This document shows positions 52,230-61,431 of a stretch of 64,000 nucleotides of DNA, one piece after another. Source of the DNA: JAOUGY01 sp963792365 (GTDB taxonomy: Bacteria; Actinomycetota; Acidimicrobiia; Spongiisociales; ZC4RG35); NCBI GenBank assembly GCA_963792365.1, contig CAWBVW010000001.1:930001-994000 (forward strand). The letters run 5' to 3'. How positions within the stretch are numbered: the stretch's first letter is position 1; every line of letters begins with the position of its first letter. Made by a program: the position numbers and the translations under genes. The notes below the pieces were generated by a model. The model saw nothing but the letters and a program-made list of their open reading frames with translations. It did not search any database and was not told the DNA's origin.

Positions 52230-53075
52230 TCACGACCGAGCTTGCAGCCGGTCGATAGCCGAACGGTCTCCGAGGCGCACTACGAGCTCCTCGAGTCGGT
52301 CCCACCGAGGACCCCGCCACTCGAGATCATCGGCAGACGCCCTGATCGGTAGGTCGCTGCGCAAGACCGCCAGGTCGCGACACAACATGACCTCATCCCA
52401 GCGATCGAACAGCGCCGCTGCGAGGCGGTCTCGGCCCCGGATCTCGAGATCCCACGACGCTGGATCGCATGGAACCGCGTCGATGGTGCCGTAGCGCCGG
52501 AGCAGGGCGGCGGCCGACTTCACGCCCCAACCGGGAACACCCGGAAGACCATCCGAGTGGTCACCCACGAGTGCGAACAGATCCGGGACCTGACTCGGAG
52601 CGACCCCATACCGGTTGCGAACCGCCACCTCGTCGGTCACGACCTTGCGGATCCGATCGAGCACCACCACCCGCTCACCGCGGACGCATTGGTTGAAGTC
52701 GTTGTCGGTCGAACAGATCACCACCTGATCGACGGCCTCGTCGGCGTGGTATCGCGCCGCGGCCGTTGCCAGCATCTCATCGGCCTGATAGCGACCGGTC
52801 GGCCAGAGGGTGACACCGAGAGACCGCACCGCCTCGGCTGCAAGAGGCGCTTGATGAGCGATGAGCGACTCCGGTTCACGTCCGGCTCTTCCGGGCGGCG
52901 CCACGACCGAATCGAAGGCGACCGCGACATGGGTGGCATCGGCGAGGAGCGCCACGATTGTGGCGAGGAAGCCCCTGGCGGCACCCACCTCGGTGCCGTC
53001 CGACCCGCTCGCCCGCGGGGCACCGTGAAAACACCGGAACAACTCGAAGGTGCCGTCGACCAGATGGACGATCAC
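52230..53075 (-). CDS. Stand-alone 5'-3' exonuclease (FEN/PolI N-domain type)
   Basis: A 281-residue nuclease of the PolI N-terminal/FEN family. The acidic centres appear in HLVDGTFELFRCFHG, VAFDS, YQADEMLATAA and STDNDFNQCV. The helix-3-turn-helix is GDHSDGLPGVPGWGVKSAAA. It would remove RNA primers and flaps. In most bacteria this is fused to DNA polymerase I; here the gene stands alone, 14 kb from a family A polymerase that lacks it. The GTG at 53075 was chosen because the family begins with this strand. Confidence 0.88.
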   Translation of the reverse strand: MIVHLVDGTFELFRCFHGAPRASGSDGTEVGAARGFLATIVALLADATHVAVAFDSVVAPPGRAGREPESLIAHQAPLAAEAVRSLGVTLWPTGRYQADEMLATAAARYHADEAVDQVVICSTDNDFNQCVRGERVVVLDRIRKVVTDEVAVRNRYGVAPSQVPDLFALVGDHSDGLPGVPGWGVKSAAALLRRYGTIDAVPCDPASWDLEIRGRDRLAAALFDRWDEVMLCRDLAVLRSDLPIRASADDLEWRGPRWDRLEELVVRLGDRSAIDRLQARS

Positions 53076-53169
53076 GGATCGGAGCGTAGCCACCGCTCGA
53101 ATCGCTCCGGGTGTGGCTGCCACACGGCTCCAGGCCCCAGGCATCGAGCCAAGCCGTTAGAAACCGTTC

Positions 53170-54018
53170 GTGCTCCTTCCCTTCATCGCAATGTGCAGAC
53201 CGCATTTCCTGCTTGGCGGAATCCTGTTGTACGCCCTGGGTGCCCTCGCTGCCGGTATCGACGACCCACGCGCATACCTGGTGGGCCAACTGGCCGTGAC
53301 AGCGACACAGCTGACGGCCCACCTCGTGAATGAGTACGCCGACCTCGAGGCCGACCGTCTCATCTCCAACCGGACGCTGTTCTCGGGCGGCAGCGGCGTC
53401 TTGGTGGCCGGAGCCATCGAGCCGGTGACGGCGCTCAGAACGGCGTGGTCGTCCACGACGGTCGCGGTGGTCGCCGCCGGCATCCTCGCTGTCGGACACC
53501 CGGCGGCAAGCTTGGTCGTTGCGGGCGCCCTGATCATCTCCTGGGCCTATTCCATGCCACCTGTGCGTCTCACTTCGACCGGCTGGGGCGAACTGGCAAC
53601 ATCCATCGTCGTCACGTTGGCGGTCCCCTTCACGGGCGCCACCATCCAAGGTCCGATTCCCCCTGTCTTGGTGTGGGCGGTGGTCGGCCTGCTGCCAGTC
53701 CACATGGCGATGATGCTGGCGTTCGAGATCCCAGACATCGAATCGGATCGTCAGGCGGGAAAAGACGTGTTGGCCGTTCGGATCGGTCCCACCCGAACGC
53801 GCCGGCTCATCGGTGCACTGCTGGTGGCCGGTGCCGGTGCCGCCGTGCTCGGCGCGGCCCAGACGGGAAAGCCTCTGGCTTTGATGCTTCTGGCAATCCC
53901 GGCGGGCGCGGTGATCGTGACTGCTGCCAGAGGCGGTCGCCACGCCCTGCTCACCACCGCCGCCGCCCTCTCCCTCGGCCTGGCGACGCTCGGTGCGATC
54001 GTCGCCGTCGTGGCCTGA
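53170..54018 (+). CDS. UbiA-family prenyltransferase (MenA-like)
   Basis: A 282-residue membrane prenyltransferase with about eight hydrophobic helices. The two Asp-rich motifs are NEYADLEADR (N-x-Y-x-D-x-x-x-D) and DIESDRQAGK (D-x-x-x-D). They bind the Mg-prenyl diphosphate. MenA-type enzymes make the menaquinone precursor, but other UbiA members attach prenyls to heme or aromatic acids. The start GTG at 53170 lacks a visible ribosome site. Confidence 0.82.
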   Translation: MLLPFIAMCRPHFLLGGILLYALGALAAGIDDPRAYLVGQLAVTATQLTAHLVNEYADLEADRLISNRTLFSGGSGVLVAGAIEPVTALRTAWSSTTVAVVAAGILAVGHPAASLVVAGALIISWAYSMPPVRLTSTGWGELATSIVVTLAVPFTGATIQGPIPPVLVWAVVGLLPVHMAMMLAFEIPDIESDRQAGKDVLAVRIGPTRTRRLIGALLVAGAGAAVLGAAQTGKPLALMLLAIPAGAVIVTAARGGRHALLTTAAALSLGLATLGAIVAVVA

Positions 54019-54170
54019 CTGCCACGCACGGACCCATCAGGCCGAACCGATCTCTTCGGCGGGGGAACACAGACAGACATCAACCGTGGAGAAGAGGGTG
54101 GTCGCCTTCGTTTCCGATGGGTGCGCCATGTCCTCCGTCTCGATCGGCTCCGGGAGCGAGGACAACGGCG

Positions 54171-54189
54171 GTGACTCCCTTAGAGTCAC
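54171..54189 (+). promoter_or_regulatory. Palindromic operator at the acyl-CoA oxidase start
   Basis: GTGACTC (54171-54177) and GAGTCAC (54183-54189) form a perfect palindrome with a 5-base spacer ending at the base before the ATG. Its position suggests a repressor site on a leaderless or short-leader mRNA. Confidence 0.5.
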
Positions 54190-56508
54190 ATGAGTATGAC
54201 GATGACTGCCAGGCTCACCCAGGTCACATGCTCGAAAGGGCTCGAGCCGTTCCTCCCGCTGCTCCATGCTGCCTGGGCCGACGGTGAGCTCAGCAACGGC
54301 GAGCTGCGGGATCTCCGCGAGGCCATCGAGCGCGCACCCCACCTCGACCCCGAGTGCAGGGAGGCGGTGGGTGCATGGCTCGACCCGGAGAACCCGCCTT
54401 CGGCAGATGACATCGCTGCGCTCGCGGCGCACATCCGTCGTCACCTCCCGAAGGACCCCGGCCGATCGATCGGCCCCATGGACCTGGGGCTCCGCCTGGT
54501 CGGGTCGGTGGACGCAGAGACGGTCGCGGCGCTGGCCGCCGCCAACCAGGCTGCAGGCCCGTTCGAGCCGGCGGCCGCAGTGGAGCTCGTCCGGCCTCTG
54601 AACACGCCGCCCGATGCCCTGGCACCACTCCCCGCGCCGACCAAACCGCGGTTCGACTTCGACGAGTTGCGTGCCCTCCTCGACGGATCACATGCCGGCG
54701 TGAAGGATCAGGTGCGGCGCATTCTCTCTCGACCAGAGTTCAGGATCCCGCTCGGCGTGCCGACTGCGGAGTATCGCAATCAGGTGTTCGAGTGGGCGAA
54801 GACCCTGGCCTACGAGGGCATCGGGGGGCTCGGGATGCCGGCGCAGTTCGGCGGTGGTGGCGACCCAGGAGGGTTCATCGCAGCTTTCGGCGTCATCGCG
54901 CACCATGACCTGAGTCTGCTCACCAAATTCGGCGTCCAGTTCGGGCTCTATGCCGGAGCCGTGTTCCGGCTCGGCACGGAAGGTCATCACGCCGGCTTGT
55001 TGCCCGGAGCCATCGACATGACCATTCCCGGTTGCTTCGCCATGACCGAGACCGGTCATGGCTCGAACGTCGCCAACATCGAAACCACTGCTCGTTTTGA
55101 TCGGGACACCGACGAGTTCGTGATCACCACACCCCGAGATGCCGCCCGGAAGGACTACATAGGCAACGCCGCGGTCCACGGGAGACGGGCGGTGGTGTTC
55201 GCCCGACTCGTAGTCGACGACCTCGACCACGGTGTTCACGCCTTCGATGTCCCTCTTCGAAACGAGAACGGCGCGCTCCTCACCGGGGTTCGGATCGAAG
55301 ACGTCGGCGAGAAGGTTGGACTCAACGGCGTCGACAACGGTCGGGTGTGGTTCGCGGACGTGCGCGTTCCCAGAACGGCGCTGTTCGATCGCTTCGCCAC
55401 GCTGGACGCAGACGGCCGGTACGACAGCGATATCCGAAGCCCCAACCGGCGTTTCTTCACCACACTTGGAACCCTGGTCGGTGGTCGAGTGAGTGTCGCG
55501 TTGGCGGGGATCTCCGCCGCCGAAACCGGGCTGGCGATCGCGGTGCGCTATGCAACCCGTCGGCGCCAGTTCGGCACCACCCCAGGCGCCGAGCGCCCGA
55601 TCCTCGGGTATCGCACGCATCAGTTGCGATTGATGCCGCGGCTCGCCGCCACGTATGGGTATCACGCCGCCCTAACCGGTCTGGCCGAGGAGTACGTGGC
55701 TTCGGAATCCGAGCCCGGCGATGGCGACGTGGACCGCCGCAGGCTCGAAGCTCGGGCCGCCGGACTGAAGGCCTATGCCACGTGGCACGCCATCGACACC
55801 CTCCAAGAGGCACGCGAATCGTGTGGCGGTCAGGGCTACCTGGCAGAGAACAGGATCGGCATGCTGAGGGACGACGCCGACGTGTTCACCACATTCGAAG
55901 GCGACAACACGGTGCTGGCCCAGCTGCTGGTGAAGGCGCTGCTCACCGAGTACCGGTCGAGCTTCGACGATCCCAGCCCGAGCCGGCTGGTCCGCTACAT
56001 CCGTTCACGCGTGTCGGCCGTTCTGACCGAGGCGGTGCCCGTGGTCGGATCCATCACGGGCGGCCGGGGCGACGCCGACGCTCGCGGTCGCCTACTCGAT
56101 CGACGCGCCGAGGTGAGCCTCGAAACCCTGGCGATGCGCATTCGCGCCCGGATCGACGACGGGACGAGCGCGGCTGATGCGTTCCTCGATGTCCAGCCCC
56201 ACGTGCTACACGCCGCCCGATCGACGGTGGAATCGTGGGTCCACCGCTCGATGAGAGACATGGCCGAACAGGCCGACGACCCCGAACTGTCGCAGCTTCT
56301 GGACACGGTGGCGGCTCTCGCCGATCTGTGGCACATCCACTCCGATGTCGGATGGTTCCTCCAACACGGGGTGCTCAGCTCGGCGGGGGCCTCGGACACG
56401 AGGGATGCCGTGATCCAGCTCTCCGAAACGCTGGCCGGCGACGCCCGCGCTCTCGTCGACGCCTTCGGGATCCCCAACGAGATCCTGGCGGCACCGATCG
56501 CGCTCTGA
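54190..56508 (+). CDS. Acyl-CoA dehydrogenase/oxidase family protein with TerB-like N-terminus
   Basis: A 772-residue flavoprotein. Residues about 10-95 form a helical TerB-like unit (FLPLLHAAWADGELSNGELR). Residues about 150-640 are an acyl-CoA dehydrogenase/oxidase core: GGLGMPAQFGGGGDPGGFIA, the FAD contact CFAMTETGHGSNVANIETTA, ESCGGQGYLAENRIGMLRDD and the acyl-CoA oxidase C-terminal phrase FTTFEGDNTVLAQLLV. The last 130 residues are extra helices, as in peroxisomal acyl-CoA oxidases. It should oxidise an acyl-CoA at C2-C3. Chain length is not predictable. Confidence 0.85.
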   Translation: MSMTMTARLTQVTCSKGLEPFLPLLHAAWADGELSNGELRDLREAIERAPHLDPECREAVGAWLDPENPPSADDIAALAAHIRRHLPKDPGRSIGPMDLGLRLVGSVDAETVAALAAANQAAGPFEPAAAVELVRPLNTPPDALAPLPAPTKPRFDFDELRALLDGSHAGVKDQVRRILSRPEFRIPLGVPTAEYRNQVFEWAKTLAYEGIGGLGMPAQFGGGGDPGGFIAAFGVIAHHDLSLLTKFGVQFGLYAGAVFRLGTEGHHAGLLPGAIDMTIPGCFAMTETGHGSNVANIETTARFDRDTDEFVITTPRDAARKDYIGNAAVHGRRAVVFARLVVDDLDHGVHAFDVPLRNENGALLTGVRIEDVGEKVGLNGVDNGRVWFADVRVPRTALFDRFATLDADGRYDSDIRSPNRRFFTTLGTLVGGRVSVALAGISAAETGLAIAVRYATRRRQFGTTPGAERPILGYRTHQLRLMPRLAATYGYHAALTGLAEEYVASESEPGDGDVDRRRLEARAAGLKAYATWHAIDTLQEARESCGGQGYLAENRIGMLRDDADVFTTFEGDNTVLAQLLVKALLTEYRSSFDDPSPSRLVRYIRSRVSAVLTEAVPVVGSITGGRGDADARGRLLDRRAEVSLETLAMRIRARIDDGTSAADAFLDVQPHVLHAARSTVESWVHRSMRDMAEQADDPELSQLLDTVAALADLWHIHSDVGWFLQHGVLSSAGASDTRDAVIQLSETLAGDARALVDAFGIPNEILAAPIAL

Positions 56509-56697
56509 CCCTCGAGAGCACGCCGAGTCGTCGGTCGAACCAGAACGGCGTGGACCCTGCGGTTTGCCTCGGCCGGGATCAACAGGTGATGTGATTTTTC
56601 CCGTCGTCATGGCCCGACGGCGAGGAATCCGGTAGGGTCCGAACCGGGTCTCGGCTGGTTCCGGCCGAGATCGGGGGAAACACTCGGGGGAGTGAAC

Positions 56698-57903
56698 ATG
56701 GAACGGGGGAAACTCGAGCCCGCCAAGGCGGGTGGTGTGATCGTCGACCCGTCGCCGCCGCCCATGCGGCCCGCCACCGTGAGAACGGGCATCAGAATCA
56801 TGCCCGAGTTGCCGGAGCCCTCCGGGTTGATGCTCGATCCAGCCGGGCGCGATGGGGCAGCCACCACCATGCTTCGGCGTTTCGGTCGCCGTCAGGAACG
56901 GCGGGTTCCGATGGAGGCCGCGGACCGAAGGTCGATCATCGTTGCGCTGTACCAGGAAGGCCATGCTTCGCGAGGCTTCTTGCGCCGCTTCGCCACTCTC
57001 ATGGTGATATCGGTCGTGATCGCCGTGTTCGGGCTGGTCGCGAACTCGACGGCCGTGGTTATCGGAGCGATGCTCGTCGCGCCTCTGCTCACTCCAGTGC
57101 TCGGGCTGTCTGCGGCCGTGGTCATGGGCTGGCCGAAGAGAGTCCTCCGTCACTGTGCGCTTATCGCAGCGGCATCCGCCGGCGCCGTCGGTCTGGCGAC
57201 GACCATCGGCTTCGCCCTTCCATTCGACCTCGACCCGATCCCCGCCGAACTGCTCGCAAGAACCCACCCCAACCTGCTCGACTTCGGAGTCGCCACCGGC
57301 GCCGGAGCCGCCGGAGCCTTCGCCATCGTTCGGCGCCAGGCGGCCGATGCGATGGCCGGCGCCGCAGTCGCAGTGGCGCTGGTCCCACCGCTGAGTGCCG
57401 TCGGAGTTCTGCTCCGGGTCGGAGAGACCGAGCTGGCGACCGGGGCAGCCCTCCTGTTCCTCCTCAACGTCGCCGGCGTCGTGGTGGCGGGCTCGATCGT
57501 CTTCGTGGCTACGGGGTTCGTCCCAGGAGTCCAACTCGTGTTCGGCGCACGGCGCACTCTCGGGAGACTGAGGTGGATTGCGCTTGCGACGGTGGCGCTG
57601 GTCCTCCTCATCCAAGGAGGCGAGTCGGGTGTGATCCAGACGACGCCCGCGTTCGACGACGTCGAGCAGATCGTCGAGGACTGGACCAGTCGGACTTCAC
57701 CGACCGCCGAGGTAGTGGACGTAGCGATGGACGTCGACGAGGGGGCCGCCTCCGTCACCGCCGTCCTCGCGTCACCCGGAGACCCACCGCCCGTCGAGAC
57801 ACTTGCCGCGGAGCTGGCCGAGTCCCTCGGTAGACCCGTCGACGTCGAGCTCCAAGTGGTCGTCGCACGGTCGGCCCGGGCCTCGGTCGAAGACACCGAC
57901 TGA
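56698..57903 (+). CDS. DUF389 family membrane protein
   Basis: A 401-residue protein. The cytoplasmic N-terminus (to about 85) is followed by the DUF389 core: FATLMVISVVIAVFGLVANS, AVVIGAMLVAPLLTPVLGLS and AMAGAAVAVALVPPLSAVGV. At least six membrane segments run to about 300, then a soluble C-terminal domain (about 315-400). DUF389 proteins are of unknown function; some are related to TIGR00341/TIGR00271 proteins. The ATG at 56698 has GGGGGAG at good spacing. A short hairpin (CTCGGC/GCCGAG, 56650-56669) precedes it. Confidence 0.85.
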   Translation: MERGKLEPAKAGGVIVDPSPPPMRPATVRTGIRIMPELPEPSGLMLDPAGRDGAATTMLRRFGRRQERRVPMEAADRRSIIVALYQEGHASRGFLRRFATLMVISVVIAVFGLVANSTAVVIGAMLVAPLLTPVLGLSAAVVMGWPKRVLRHCALIAAASAGAVGLATTIGFALPFDLDPIPAELLARTHPNLLDFGVATGAGAAGAFAIVRRQAADAMAGAAVAVALVPPLSAVGVLLRVGETELATGAALLFLLNVAGVVVAGSIVFVATGFVPGVQLVFGARRTLGRLRWIALATVALVLLIQGGESGVIQTTPAFDDVEQIVEDWTSRTSPTAEVVDVAMDVDEGAASVTAVLASPGDPPPVETLAAELAESLGRPVDVELQVVVARSARASVEDTD

Positions 57904-57994
57904 TACGTCTCGGGCCATGTGAGTCGCCTGGAACCGGTCGGTGCCGCCGTGCGTCAGAAGGGAGGAAATCAACACTCGTAGAGAGGTTCGGGTC

Positions 57995-58198
57995 ATGCGC
58001 AAGACTCATGTCAGATGGATCGCCGTGTCGGCGATCGTGTTGGCGGCCTCGCCGTTCGCATACGCGGCGCTCGCCGGTGAATCTCCTGCCGAACAGCCGG
58101 GCCACACCGCCGATCAACCGATCCCGGTCGAGCCCGACGGAGGCATCGGAGACACACCGATCCCGGTCGAATCCGACTCAGGCATCGGCTCCAGCTGA
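57995..58198 (+). CDS. Small secreted peptide with repeated PIPVE motif
   Basis: A 67-residue exported peptide. The signal sequence is MRKTHVRWIAVSAIVLAASP with an AYAALAGE cleavage region. The mature part is acidic and contains two copies of P-I-P-V-E-x-D-x-G-I-G near its end (positions about 44-65). GAGAGG lies 8 bases before the ATG. Its own terminator follows directly. No family is recognised. Confidence 0.65.
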   Translation: MRKTHVRWIAVSAIVLAASPFAYAALAGESPAEQPGHTADQPIPVEPDGGIGDTPIPVESDSGIGSS

Positions 58199-58229
58199 GT
58201 CGACGGACTGGATGATCGAGGCCCAGGGG

Positions 58230-58258
58230 ACATGGGGGCGAAGATCCCGCCCCCATGT
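58230..58258. terminator. Terminator between the peptide gene and the kinase operon
   Basis: ACATGGGGGCG (58230-58240) pairs perfectly with 58248-58258 across a 7-base loop. Genes converge from both sides. Confidence 0.75.
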
Positions 58259-58269
58259 TGCCGCTCTGG

Positions 58270-59418
58270 TCAGTGCCGCGAGTCCGGAGCGATCTGAGAC
58301 TCGCCCGACAAGACAGACACGTCGATCGCGCCTTCGAGTGAGATCTTGCGCGCTCCGGTCGTAGACACCGGAAGCCGAAGGCGGAACACCGAGCGATCGT
58401 TCTCACGCTCGTACTCGACCGTGCCGTTCATCAGGCCGGCGAGATGCGAAGCGATCGGCAGGCCGAGACCGATCGAGCCCGGGTGCCGCAACGACTCATG
58501 AAGACGCTCGTAGGGGCGGAACACACGCTCGACTTCTTCCGGGGGAACGCCGTCGCCATCGTCTGCGACATCGAGCACGCCATGCTCGCCAGTCGTCCAC
58601 ACCCGAACCGCGATGTTGGGACCGCCGTAACGGAGGGCGTTCGTCAACAGGTTTCGTGCAATCTGCGACACACGCATCGGATCACCTGCCACGGCAACGG
58701 AAGGTTCGTGTGGCGAGAGCCTCACGCGGTCGTCGTCGCCGTACGTGCGCACACATCTGCGAGCGACCTGGACGAGATCCACGGACTGGACGTTGACGTG
58801 AATCCCCCCGATGTCCGTCCGCGCGGCCACGAGAAGGTCATCGATGATTGCCTGCAACTGATCCGCCTGCTCTGTGATGAGGGCCAGAATCTCGGCGCGT
58901 TCGGACTCCACGAGTTTGCGCTCCGACAGGAGCTTGGTGAAACCGACGAGTGGCGTCAGCGGCGTCCGCAACTCGTGTGACACAACGGCCAGGAACTGAT
59001 CCTTGGCGCGGCTCAACTCCTTCATCCGTTCCTTGTCGGCCCAACGCTCGACCGCGTATCGGAGGGTCCGGTCGAGCCGGTCGGCGTCCACGTTGTCTTT
59101 CACCAGGTAGTCCTGGGCACCCCTCCGAACAGCCTCGACCGCTACGTCGCTGTCGTCGTCTCCACTGAGTACAACGATCGGTCCCGGGTAGCTCTCTTGG
59201 AGGTCACGAAGACTGTCGAGCCCGATGGCATCTGGGAGCGTCAGGTCGAGCAGCAGGCATTCCGGTTCGATCTCTTTCACCGCCCGCAACGCGGAAGCCA
59301 GATCCGGTACGACCAGCGTGACTTCGAAGGCTGAACCCCGAGCCACCATGAGTTTTGTCAGGTGAGCCTGATCCGGGTCGTCTTCGACCAGAAGGACGGA
59401 CGCCCGCTGCCCCGTCAC
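58270..59418 (-). CDS. Receiver domain-histidine kinase fusion
   Basis: A 382-residue protein. Residues 5-122 are a receiver domain with phosphoacceptor Asp58 in ECLLLDLTLPDAIGLDSL and the conserved Lys in QDYLVKDN. Residues about 138-200 are a HisKA domain with His148 in FLAVVSHELRTPLTPLVGF. Residues 240-355 are the ATPase with NLLTNALRYGG, VADDGDGVPPEEVERVF and GSIGLGLPIASHLAGLMNG. The order (receiver first) fits a phosphorelay member that takes input from another kinase. It overlaps the upstream response regulator by 4 nt. Confidence 0.88.
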   Translation of the reverse strand: MTGQRASVLLVEDDPDQAHLTKLMVARGSAFEVTLVVPDLASALRAVKEIEPECLLLDLTLPDAIGLDSLRDLQESYPGPIVVLSGDDDSDVAVEAVRRGAQDYLVKDNVDADRLDRTLRYAVERWADKERMKELSRAKDQFLAVVSHELRTPLTPLVGFTKLLSERKLVESERAEILALITEQADQLQAIIDDLLVAARTDIGGIHVNVQSVDLVQVARRCVRTYGDDDRVRLSPHEPSVAVAGDPMRVSQIARNLLTNALRYGGPNIAVRVWTTGEHGVLDVADDGDGVPPEEVERVFRPYERLHESLRHPGSIGLGLPIASHLAGLMNGTVEYERENDRSVFRLRLPVSTTGARKISLEGAIDVSVLSGESQIAPDSRH

Positions 59419-59849
59419 GTCAGCACACGGAGGTAGGGGTCGAGCCAGAAGTCGAGGGCGTGAGCCACCGACGAGATCAACTCAGGGAACGTGTCGGGCT
59501 TGACCAGATAGGCGTTGCATCCGGACTCGTAGCTCGCCACGACGTCGCTGTCGGCGCTCGAGTTCGTGAACACGACCACCGGCACCGTGTGCAGATCCGG
59601 ATCGCCTCGAAGTGTCCGGATGAACTCGATCCCTGTCATCCGGGGCATCGTGATGTCGCTGAACACAACCACTAACACGTCCCGTGCCGACTGCTCCAGG
59701 TGGTGAAGGTGCTCGAGTGCTTGTTCGCCGTCGGCGGCCCGGATCACACCAACCGAATGCCCACTCCTCTGGACAGCCAGGTCGAACAAGTCGGCATCAT
59801 TGGGATCGTCTTCGACGACCATCAACAGTGGTACGTCACGCGTCGCCAC
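59415..59849 (-). CDS. Single-domain response regulator (Rcp1-like)
   Basis: A 144-residue stand-alone receiver domain. Acidic pocket DD lies in LMVVEDDPNDADLF, phosphoacceptor Asp65 in VVVFSDITMPRMTGIEF, and the Lys in YLVKPDTF. Such proteins often pair with phytochrome-like or PAS histidine kinases. It overlaps the upstream kinase by 14 nt and the downstream hybrid kinase by 4 nt, so the three form one phosphorelay unit. Confidence 0.9.
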   Translation of the reverse strand: MATRDVPLLMVVEDDPNDADLFDLAVQRSGHSVGVIRAADGEQALEHLHHLEQSARDVLVVVFSDITMPRMTGIEFIRTLRGDPDLHTVPVVVFTNSSADSDVVASYESGCNAYLVKPDTFPELISSVAHALDFWLDPYLRVLT

Positions 59850-61431
59850 GGTCGAACTCCATGGTCACGGTCGTGCCGGCGCCCGGGGTCGACCGGGCGG
59901 ATATCTTGCCACCGAGCCGCTCGACGATGCTGGCGCAAATCGCCAAACCGAGACCGCTGCCGGCCTCCTCGATCGACGAAAGACGACGGAACGGCTCGAA
60001 GACGGCGTCTTCGAAGCGTGGATGGAACCCACGACCGTTGTCGCTGATCTCGATGCGAGCCACCGTCCCGTCGACCGATCCGGTGATCGAGATCCGGGGC
60101 GGATCGTTGCCTCGATAGCGAATCGAGTTCGAGAGGACGTTGTTGAAGACCTCGGTCAGCCCGTCCTGATCACCCAGCACGTCGGGCAGCTCATCGATGT
60201 CGATGACCGCGTCGTGAGTCTCTATGTCTGCATGCAGGTCGGCCACCGCCGCAGCCGCCGACAGAGTGGGGTCGATTCGCACGACATCGAACTCACGACG
60301 ACCCACGGTCGAGTATCTGAGCAGAGCTCCGAGCAACCGCTGCATCCGTTCCGCCGACGCCGAGATCCGGCCGAACAGCTCGATCGTCGCGGGATCGATG
60401 CCTTCGACAGCAATCAGCTCTTCCTCGAGGAGGGTGATGTAGCTGCGAATGGTTCGGAGCGGGGCCCGGAGATCATGCGACGCGGCGTGGGCAAACTGGT
60501 CCAAGACCTCGTTCCGGACTCTCAGGTGCTCGTTGCGCTGGGCCAGCTCGGCGGTTCGTGCCGCAACGCGGTTCTCGAGATCCTGGTTCAGCTCGCGCAG
60601 CGCGCTCTCCGCCAGGAGGCGATCGTGAATGTCTTGCACCACGCCGACCGAATGGATCGATCCGTCTTCCATGAGGAGCGGGTTGATCGTCACGACCGCC
60701 CATCGGTACTCGCCGTCGTTCCTCCTCAGGCGATACTGGCCCGACCACGGCTCGCCAGTGCGCAGCACGCCGCGGACCGCGCCCGCGATCCGTTCTCGGT
60801 CGTCGCCATGGATGAACCGCACCGCAGCTTCTCCGAGCCACAGCGGGTTCTCGTCAATCGTCAGGCCCAGGAAGTCCCGCATGCCCTTGTTCCGCCACGT
60901 CGATCCATTGGGCCCAACGCTCCACATCATCGCCGGGGTTGCCTCGGCGATTTCCCTGAAGCTCGTTTCGGACGACTCGGGCAGGTGCTCGGACTCCGGC
61001 TCTCGATGGTCCGCGTCGCCGCCCGGGCGCCGGGTGTCGCCCAACGTATCGCTCGCGGCCGAGGCCACTCGATCGCCGGTTGTGGATGAGGGTCGACCCT
61101 CGGTGCCGACCGTCGCGGGTTCGGCATCTGGAGCCGCGAACACGTCGTCGACCACCGTCAACGATCCGGGCTCCGGAACGACATACACGTGTCCGGCGAC
61201 CAGCCTCGAGCCAGCCGTGGCCCACTCGGCCTTCATGTCGGCAGGCACGTCGAGGCTCTCGAGTGAGATCTCGAGACTGTCGAGATCTTCCTCGTGGATG
61301 ACGTAGGCGCAGTCAGATCGAGCGTTCGACAGGAATCCCCTGGCCACCACGGGATCGCCGCGAGACGCGCCCAGCCGGATGATGAGAACGGGCTTGTCTA
61401 CAGAGGTGTCGCTGGTGGTGCGCGGGTTCAC
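59836..61431 (-). CDS. PAS histidine kinase with a CheB-like N-terminal domain
   Basis: A 531-residue kinase from the GTG at 61431. Residues about 14-98 resemble a shrunken CheB methylesterase domain (VLIIRLGASRGDPVVARGF, then AGSRLVAGHVYVVPEPGSLT), with the catalytic Ser-His-Asp set not evident. A PAS domain follows (about 157-270), then a coiled coil, HisKA with His319 in FAHAASHDLRAPLRTI, and an ATPase with NNVLSNSIRYRG and ISDNGRGFHPRFE. AGGGAA lies just before the GTG. The open frame extends to 61521; that extra part (LDKMRAGGTIIAQSETLYET) also looks like the C-terminus of CheB. It probably phosphorylates the downstream response regulator. Confidence 0.8.
   Translation of the reverse strand: MNPRTTSDTSVDKPVLIIRLGASRGDPVVARGFLSNARSDCAYVIHEEDLDSLEISLESLDVPADMKAEWATAGSRLVAGHVYVVPEPGSLTVVDDVFAAPDAEPATVGTEGRPSSTTGDRVASAASDTLGDTRRPGGDADHREPESEHLPESSETSFREIAEATPAMMWSVGPNGSTWRNKGMRDFLGLTIDENPLWLGEAAVRFIHGDDRERIAGAVRGVLRTGEPWSGQYRLRRNDGEYRWAVVTINPLLMEDGSIHSVGVVQDIHDRLLAESALRELNQDLENRVAARTAELAQRNEHLRVRNEVLDQFAHAASHDLRAPLRTIRSYITLLEEELIAVEGIDPATIELFGRISASAERMQRLLGALLRYSTVGRREFDVVRIDPTLSAAAAVADLHADIETHDAVIDIDELPDVLGDQDGLTEVFNNVLSNSIRYRGNDPPRISITGSVDGTVARIEISDNGRGFHPRFEDAVFEPFRRLSSIEEAGSGLGLAICASIVERLGGKISARSTPGAGTTVTMEFDRGDA

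Noticed and set aside
56650..56690. Possible riboswitch upstream of the DUF389 gene
   Set aside because: There is a small hairpin followed by GGGGGAAAC, but no recognisable conserved core of a known riboswitch class.
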